Assembly (NCBI GenBank): GCA_965659005.1
Contig: CBFHVG010000108.1
Coordinates: 1-11,442 of the forward strand
Length of the DNA: 11,442 nucleotides
Direction: 5' to 3'
Source: CAYPTY01 sp965659005
GTDB taxonomy: Bacteria; Bacteroidota; Rhodothermia; Balneolales; Balneolaceae
Part shown: positions 6,802-11,442 of the stretch, piece by piece
Layout: each line of letters starts with the position of its first letter
How positions within the stretch are numbered: position 1 is the stretch's first letter
Notes under the pieces: generated by a model
Told to the model about the DNA's origin: nothing
Database searches by the model: none
The model's input: the letters and a program-made list of their open reading frames with translations, nothing else
Made by a program: the position numbers and the translations under genes

Positions 6802-7881
6802 ATGTCTATTTTTCTAAAGACCATATGTTATGCTGTTATTTGTGCACTGCCTTTTACGTTTAAGGTAACAGCTCAGGAGTCTGTTTTATTGGGTGTAGTT
6901 TCTGAAAAAGCTACAGGAAACATGATTCCTAATGTAAATGTGTATCTCTCCGGTACATCAAATGGAGCTGCAACCGATTCACTCGGTTATTATAAATTCA
7001 CAACAAAGCTCACAGGTCAGTTTAATTTGGTGGCCTCAGCCATAGGCTATGAAAGTGTAAGCCAACGTGTTGAACTGTTTCCGGGTAAAAAGCTGGACAT
7101 CGATTTTGAAATGGAAGATATGATCTTGAGTATGGAGGCTGTTAGTGTAACAGTCTCGAACAGGGTATGGGAAAATCAGGTAGCGTCATTCAAGAAATTC
7201 TTTATTGGTGTGGACGACTTTTCTAATGAAGTCATTATTCAGAATAGAGAAGTTTTAGATTTTGACTGGAATGAAGAAAAGGAAGAGTATAAAGTAACAT
7301 TACGAGAGCCTCTCAGAATTCTGAATAATGCATTAGGTTATGAAGTTGAACTTGAATTTGAGAATGTGATATTCAATCCCGAAAACAATTCAGGCTATTA
7401 CCTGGTATTTCCGAAATACAAAGAAATTAGACCAGAAAACAAAAGGGAAAGTAGAAAGTGGAAAAGAAACAGAAATCTTGCATATGAAGGATCAAGCTGG
7501 CACTTTTTTAAAAGTTTATATCAAAATCGGTTGAAAAAAGATGATTTTACTGTAATACCAAGGCGAGCCACAATAAAACATATCAGAGATAGAGAGATCA
7601 TCAAAAGAGCATACCCACTCAGATGGAAATACCTGGTTAAAAATTACAAGGCCTATGAAATTATCGATGAATTCGCCACCGTTGGTCATGATTTGGATGC
7701 CGCTCGTTATGGTGGTGGCTGGGATCAGAATGAACTAAGCCAGATCAAGGTACTGGGCAGACCAGGTTATTTGTTGATAAACAGTATGGGTAATATTTAT
7801 CAGCCTGAAAAAGTACAACTTTATGGTAAGTGGAGTTTTGATCGCTTCTCAAAAAGTCTCCCATTTGACTACAAGAACTGA
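6802..7881 (+). CDS. Secreted carboxypeptidase-regulatory-like domain protein
   Basis: The 359-residue product starts with a Sec signal peptide (MSIFLKTICYAVICALPF, likely cleavage after VTA at residue 24) and AGGTG lies five bases before the ATG. Residues about 28-112 form a CarboxypepD_reg-like beta-sandwich: GVVSEKATGNMIPNVNVYL, then D-S-x-G-Y-Y-K-F, then A-x-x-I-G-Y. This module is found at the N terminus of TonB receptors and in many stand-alone Bacteroidota proteins. Residues about 120-250 match a recurrent second module with a W-x(6)-F-x(3)-F start, LREPLRILNNALGY (167) and a NRNLAYEGSSWHFFKSL signature (223). The C-terminal third is rich in Trp, Tyr and basic residues and has no known motif. 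It is probably periplasmic or outer-membrane associated; the function is not known. It is divergent from the DUF1800/DUF1501 operon. Confidence 0.85.
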   Translation: MSIFLKTICYAVICALPFTFKVTAQESVLLGVVSEKATGNMIPNVNVYLSGTSNGAATDSLGYYKFTTKLTGQFNLVASAIGYESVSQRVELFPGKKLDIDFEMEDMILSMEAVSVTVSNRVWENQVASFKKFFIGVDDFSNEVIIQNREVLDFDWNEEKEEYKVTLREPLRILNNALGYEVELEFENVIFNPENNSGYYLVFPKYKEIRPENKRESRKWKRNRNLAYEGSSWHFFKSLYQNRLKKDDFTVIPRRATIKHIRDREIIKRAYPLRWKYLVKNYKAYEIIDEFATVGHDLDAARYGGGWDQNELSQIKVLGRPGYLLINSMGNIYQPEKVQLYGKWSFDRFSKSLPFDYKN

Positions 7882-8037
7882 TACATATACTACTGATTTT
7901 ACATCCCAGCTAAAAAAGCAGGAACAATTACATATCCAACCTGGTATATAGACTGCCGAAAGACATCAAATTAAAGCAAATCATAGCTTTTAATGGTATA
8001 TTTTGACTTATAAGTGATCAAAAATATTGAGGGGATT
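7882..8037. promoter_or_regulatory. Intergenic region upstream of the DUF4153 gene
   Basis: This 156-bp spacer separates two same-strand genes. No terminator-like hairpin follows the upstream gene. GGTATATTTTG at about 7994-8004 resembles a Bacteroidota -7 element with one extra base, placed about 34 bases before the chosen start, but no -33 element is convincing. No gene is seen. Confidence 0.3.
8029..8034 (+). promoter_or_regulatory. Ribosome-binding site that decides the DUF4153 start
   Basis: GAGGGG at 8029-8034 sits three to five bases before the ATG at 8038. It lies inside the longer frame that could begin at the GTG at 8014. The strong purine tract supports initiation at the ATG, not the GTG. 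Confidence 0.65.
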
Positions 8038-9867
8038 ATGAGATTTTTTTCCATTGAAAAAATCAAAAAAGGGACACAAAAATCAGTTCAACGCTTTCCT
8101 TTTGTACTCTTTGTAGCAGTAACAGCATCAGTTACTGCAGTCATTTTTTTAGAATTGAGTTTCGCCCAGAAAAAAGATCTCTCGTACATACTGAACACTA
8201 CTTTTGTGGCCTTTCTAGGTATATCATTTATGTTCGGACTAGCTTTAATAGCAGAAAAAGCAAAACTGGATCTTACAAAGTCTTTAGGCTTGAAAATCCT
8301 TGGTTTACTGGTATTACTGGCTTATTACCTTTTTCTACCACAAGAATTTCCTGAAAGCCCTGATAAATACACTGCCGGCTTCATTTTATTCATTCTTGCA
8401 TCTCATTTATTTGTCTCCTTCGCTGCTTTTTACTCAAAGTTTGATACCAATGCCTTTTGGCAGTTTAATAAAACAATTCTGATTCACTTTATAATCTCTG
8501 CCTTTTACTCTTTAGTATTATTTGCAGGTTTATCTATTGCCATTGCCGCAGTATCAGTTCTATTTGAATTGTCTATAGATGAAGTCATTTATCCCCAACT
8601 TTTCTTTCTTGTAGCCGGGATTTTCAACACAGTACATTTTTTATCGGGAGTACCTGAAAATCTAGACGACTTGGATGAGGTACACGACTATCCGAAAGAG
8701 CTCAAGATATTTGCCAAGTATTTATTAATCCCACTCGTAACAGTTTATATCGTCATTTTGTACGCATATACCCTCAAAATAATTTTTGAGTGGGAGTGGC
8801 CCAATGGCTGGGTCGCCAACCTGGTATTAAGTTTTTCAATAGTGGGGATTTTATCCATTTTACTGCTACATCCTATTAAAGATGACTCAGATAACAAGTG
8901 GATTAAATCATTTACAAAGTACTTCTACTACTCATTGATTCCGCTTGTGATTCTATTGATGTTATCGATTTACAGAAGGATTTCAGACTATGGAGTTACT
9001 GTTAATCGATTCCTGGTAGCTACTCTGGCAGTATGGCTTGCTTTCATCGTGATCTATTACGTTTTCAGCAGAGAGAAGAATATCAAGGTTATCCCATTCT
9101 CTCTATTTGTGGCTGTGATTTTCAGTGCCGTTGGTCCTATGAGTGCTTTTAGAGTTTCAGAAAGAAATCAGATGGATAGGCTAATTGAGCTGCTCAACAA
9201 AAATGAAATATATGTTGATGGTAAGATTTCAAACGTATCAGGAGATATTGGTTTTGAGGATGAAAAAAATATTTCATCAATAGTAGACTACATGGTCAAT
9301 GTTCATGGCGAAGAGAGTCTTCAGCCCTTATTCAGTGATCCTATTGATTCTGTAATTGTGGATCAGGATTATGGATCCTATACAACTAAGATTCTTAAAA
9401 CAATGGGTCTCGAATTCATACCAGAGAGTCTGAACATGCAAGTTGCGAACTCATCTTCCATATACACTATACTTTCATCCGAAAGAAATTCGAATTCTGT
9501 GAATGTTGAAAACTATGAATGGATGATCAGATTCAATCAGTATGGTTCATCAGCATCTGAAGTAGAATTCAAAATTAATAAGGAAGAATTTGGTATAGAT
9601 ATCGTTGATAGAAATCGTTTGGTTATCACAAAAGCAGGGGAAGAGTTCTACAAGACTGATCTGTCCTCAATAGCTAAATCATTTTTCGGAGATGAATCAA
9701 GGGATGTTTTTGAGGTTAGAAAAGAAGCTGAGGAATTTGTTTTTATGGATTCATCTGAAGACTTAGATATCAAAATCATTTTTAGTCAAATTCAGATTGA
9801 AATCCAGGATGATGAATTCTTCATTAATCAGATTGAAACTGTAGTTCTGTTTAACTTCAGAGACTAA
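8038..9867 (+). CDS. DUF4153 domain multi-pass membrane protein
   Basis: The 609-residue inner-membrane protein has about eleven predicted hydrophobic segments between residues 21 and 368, followed by a soluble C-terminal domain of about 240 residues. The N terminus (FSIEKIKKGTQKSVQRFPF) and the membrane core fit DUF4153 (PF13687), whose function is not established. The junction AFRVSERNQMDRLIELLNKN (370) marks the change from membrane to soluble part, as in other Bacteroidota members. The soluble part is acidic and strand-rich (for example IKIIFSQIQIEIQDDEFF), with no catalytic motif that I recognise. The ATG start was chosen over a GTG eight codons earlier because of the adjacent GAGGGG. 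It is convergent with the epimerase gene, with ten bases between stops. Confidence 0.82.
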   Translation: MRFFSIEKIKKGTQKSVQRFPFVLFVAVTASVTAVIFLELSFAQKKDLSYILNTTFVAFLGISFMFGLALIAEKAKLDLTKSLGLKILGLLVLLAYYLFLPQEFPESPDKYTAGFILFILASHLFVSFAAFYSKFDTNAFWQFNKTILIHFIISAFYSLVLFAGLSIAIAAVSVLFELSIDEVIYPQLFFLVAGIFNTVHFLSGVPENLDDLDEVHDYPKELKIFAKYLLIPLVTVYIVILYAYTLKIIFEWEWPNGWVANLVLSFSIVGILSILLLHPIKDDSDNKWIKSFTKYFYYSLIPLVILLMLSIYRRISDYGVTVNRFLVATLAVWLAFIVIYYVFSREKNIKVIPFSLFVAVIFSAVGPMSAFRVSERNQMDRLIELLNKNEIYVDGKISNVSGDIGFEDEKNISSIVDYMVNVHGEESLQPLFSDPIDSVIVDQDYGSYTTKILKTMGLEFIPESLNMQVANSSSIYTILSSERNSNSVNVENYEWMIRFNQYGSSASEVEFKINKEEFGIDIVDRNRLVITKAGEEFYKTDLSSIAKSFFGDESRDVFEVRKEAEEFVFMDSSEDLDIKIIFSQIQIEIQDDEFFINQIETVVLFNFRD

Positions 9868-9877
9868 GCTCCGATCA

Positions 9878-10273
9878 TTATTTTGACTGGCAAAGCTCTA
9901 CCAAGACGCCATTATTATCTTTTGGGTGAACAAAGGCAACGAGTTTATTATCAGCACCATCTTTGGGTTTGTCGTTCAAAACAGTAAAACCCTCATTACG
10001 TAATCGATCTAGTTCTGCATGAATATCTACTACTTCGAAGGCCACATGGTGCAATCCTTCGCCTTTCTTTTCAGTGTACTTAGCAATCACTGAGTCAGGA
10101 GATGTGGGACCAAGTAATTCGATTTTAGACTCACCTGTCTGAAAAAAAGCTGTTTCTACTTTTTCACTCTCAACCACTTCCCGTTTTGTGCATTTCGTAT
10201 TAAGAATAGTTTCGTAAGTTTTGATAGCAGCTTCAATATCTTTTACTGCAACTCCAATATGGTCGATATGCAT
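9878..10273 (-). CDS. mce: Methylmalonyl-CoA epimerase
   Basis: This 131-residue cytoplasmic enzyme interconverts the (R) and (S) forms of methylmalonyl-CoA, linking propionyl-CoA carboxylation and methylmalonyl-CoA mutase. It is a vicinal-oxygen-chelate fold protein with two beta-alpha-beta-beta-beta modules. The visible landmarks are IDHIGVAVKDIEAAI (3), ESKIELLGP (48), GLHHVAFEV (73) and NGVLVELCQ (121). By family comparison the metal ligands should be His5, Glu52, His76 and Glu126, with Glu48 a candidate catalytic residue. Length and motif spacing are normal. No mutase or propionyl-CoA carboxylase gene is beside it in the window. Glyoxalase relatives share the fold, but the motif set fits the epimerase best. 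Confidence 0.93.
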   Translation of the reverse strand: MHIDHIGVAVKDIEAAIKTYETILNTKCTKREVVESEKVETAFFQTGESKIELLGPTSPDSVIAKYTEKKGEGLHHVAFEVVDIHAELDRLRNEGFTVLNDKPKDGADNKLVAFVHPKDNNGVLVELCQSK

Positions 10274-10352
10274 TATTTACACCGTATTTTAATTCGTTCA
10301 GGTTTTTAGATATTATAAGCACTAGCTACTTTTTAAACATAATTTTTCGGGG
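10274..10352. promoter_or_regulatory. Divergent promoter region between mce and AI-2E transporter genes
   Basis: Only 79 bp separate the two outward-facing starts, so both promoters must overlap or lie back to back here. A GATATTATAAGC stretch at 10309-10320 is a plausible -10-like element, but no paired upstream box is clear. No inverted repeat of note was found. Confidence 0.35.
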
Positions 10353-11432
10353 ATGAAGCATCATAATTCTACACCTGTCAACAGGTATCCATTCTGGTTG
10401 AAATCATCTATGATTTTAATTGGGATTTCATTGCTGATCATATTGCTCATTTATGGCAAGTTCATCCTAATGCCAATGTTTTTTGCCGCTTTCCTGTCTT
10501 TCTTATTAGTTCCCATGGTAAGCCGGTTTGAAAAGTGGAAACTGGGTAAAGCGGGTAGTATTCTACTAAGCATATTTATACTAATAATCGTACTTAGTGG
10601 CATCATTTCTCTCGTTTCCGTGCAGTTCGTTCAGTTCGCAGAGGAAATACCTGTAGTAACGGAGCGATTGAAAACTCTGACTAATGATTCAATAGATTTT
10701 ATTGAGGAAAGCCTGAATATCTCTCCTGAGGAACAATCAGATTTTATTCAATCGGGTATAACTAAGTTGATAGAGCAAAGCGGGCAGTATGCCAGATCTG
10801 CACTTGGGGCCACAACGAACATATTTACAATCCTTACACTACTGCCCATTTTCATGTTTTTCATGCTCTATTACCGCAAGATGTATGAGACATTTCTACA
10901 TAGACTCTTTGAATCAAGTGACCAGGACTCTATAGATGACACCATTATTAGAATAGAAGAAGTAACTCAGAACTATATAGTGGGAATGCTTACCGTGATG
11001 GGAATTCTGGCCGTTTTAATCTCAACGGGGTTATTAATTATCGGCTTAGAAAATGCCATATTTTTTGGTGTTTTTGCAGCCCTGATAGCCATCATACCCT
11101 ACATTGGGACCTTAATTGGAGGATTTCTTCCTACCCTATATGCCTTTCTCTACTACGATTCACTTCTCATGCCTTTGGCAGTAATTATTGTATTTGGAAT
11201 AGTTCAGTTTCTTGAAGGAAATATCATTTCACCCAGAATAATTGGCTCTAAAGTTTCAATCAATCCATTTGTAGCTATGCTAGCATTGATAGTCGGTGCA
11301 GAAATTTGGGGAATTTCAGGAATGATTTTGTTCGTTCCACTGATTGGTATACTGCGTGTAATATTTGATCAAATTGATGGTTTAAAACCATATGGATATC
11401 TACTCGGAAACGAAGTCACATATAAAGATTAA
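10353..11432 (+). CDS. AI-2E family transporter (PF01594)
   Basis: The 359-residue inner-membrane protein has the usual layout of this family. Two or three hydrophobic segments lie at about 17-56 and 68-90, then a soluble insert with helical, acidic character (about 97-150). A hydrophobic pair at 155-173 and the conserved C-terminal block follow. Landmarks are YIVGMLTV (208), IPYIGTLIGGFLP (248), QFLEGNIISPRIIGSKV (285) and the terminal GMILFVPLIGILRVIFD (323). Members export varied solutes: some are linked to autoinducer-2 and some to sodium/proton exchange, so substrate cannot be assigned. The GGGG before the ATG touches the start codon, so initiation may not use a standard ribosome-binding site; no earlier start exists in frame. 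The stop is ten bases from the window end. Confidence 0.9.
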   Translation: MKHHNSTPVNRYPFWLKSSMILIGISLLIILLIYGKFILMPMFFAAFLSFLLVPMVSRFEKWKLGKAGSILLSIFILIIVLSGIISLVSVQFVQFAEEIPVVTERLKTLTNDSIDFIEESLNISPEEQSDFIQSGITKLIEQSGQYARSALGATTNIFTILTLLPIFMFFMLYYRKMYETFLHRLFESSDQDSIDDTIIRIEEVTQNYIVGMLTVMGILAVLISTGLLIIGLENAIFFGVFAALIAIIPYIGTLIGGFLPTLYAFLYYDSLLMPLAVIIVFGIVQFLEGNIISPRIIGSKVSINPFVAMLALIVGAEIWGISGMILFVPLIGILRVIFDQIDGLKPYGYLLGNEVTYKD

Positions 11433-11442
11433 AGCCTACTAT

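Noticed and set aside
8014..8037. GTG start for the DUF4153 gene.
   Set aside because: A GAGGGG ribosome-binding site lies within this stretch, directly before the ATG at 8038.
8300..8482. 60-codon plus-strand open frame within the DUF4153 gene.
   Set aside because: It is an off-frame reading of hydrophobic membrane-segment codons, with no independent start signal.
9868..9877. A shared terminator between the convergent DUF4153 and mce genes.
   Set aside because: Only ten bases separate the stops and no inverted repeat with a T run was found there or in the flanking gene ends.

Overview
The window is AT-rich and gene-dense and comes from a Bacteroidota-like, Gram-negative bacterium. Balneolota or a close relative is the best guess. 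The clearest clue is the C-terminal tail of the DUF1501 protein at 3387-5015, which carries the NYPNPFNPSTTI motif of a type IX secretion (Por-type) sorting domain. A CarboxypepD_reg-like protein with a Bacteroidota-style second module, a Porin_O_P outer-membrane protein, a lipoprotein GH3 glucosidase and a DUF4153 protein fit the same picture. No tRNA, rRNA, CRISPR array, transposase or integrase was seen.

Layout. (1) 1-71 is the tail of what looks like a sensor histidine kinase, running in from the left. (2) 101-1900 (minus) is a lipoprotein GH3 beta-glucosidase. (3) A 213-bp divergent spacer follows, holding a near-consensus LacI/GalR-type operator at 1987-2000. (4) 2114-3148 (plus) is a Porin_O_P-family gene that stops short of its last beta strands. 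It runs directly, in another frame, into the C-terminal ATP-binding half of a different histidine kinase (about 3129-3386). This junction is the most unusual structure in the window. (5) 3387-6536 (minus) is a two-gene operon, DUF1800 then DUF1501, with the ribosome-binding site of the second overlapping the stop of the first. (6) A 265-bp divergent spacer carries two perfect inverted repeats. (7) 6802-7881 (plus) is a secreted carboxypeptidase-regulatory-like protein. (8) 8038-9867 (plus) is a DUF4153 membrane protein, convergent with (9) methylmalonyl-CoA epimerase (9878-10273, minus). (10) 10353-11432 (plus) is an AI-2E family transporter, divergent from the epimerase.

How the genes may work together. 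The left part looks like an envelope and carbohydrate region: a glucosidase with a sugar-type operator beside a porin. The middle is the widespread but functionally unknown DUF1800/DUF1501 pair. Here the DUF1501 partner has both a twin-arginine-type leader and a type IX tail, while the DUF1800 partner has no export signal. The right part is ordinary chromosomal housekeeping and membrane genes. I saw no clear new defence or mobile system. The points most worth following are the porin/kinase scar, the Tat-plus-T9SS combination and the regulatory palindromes.
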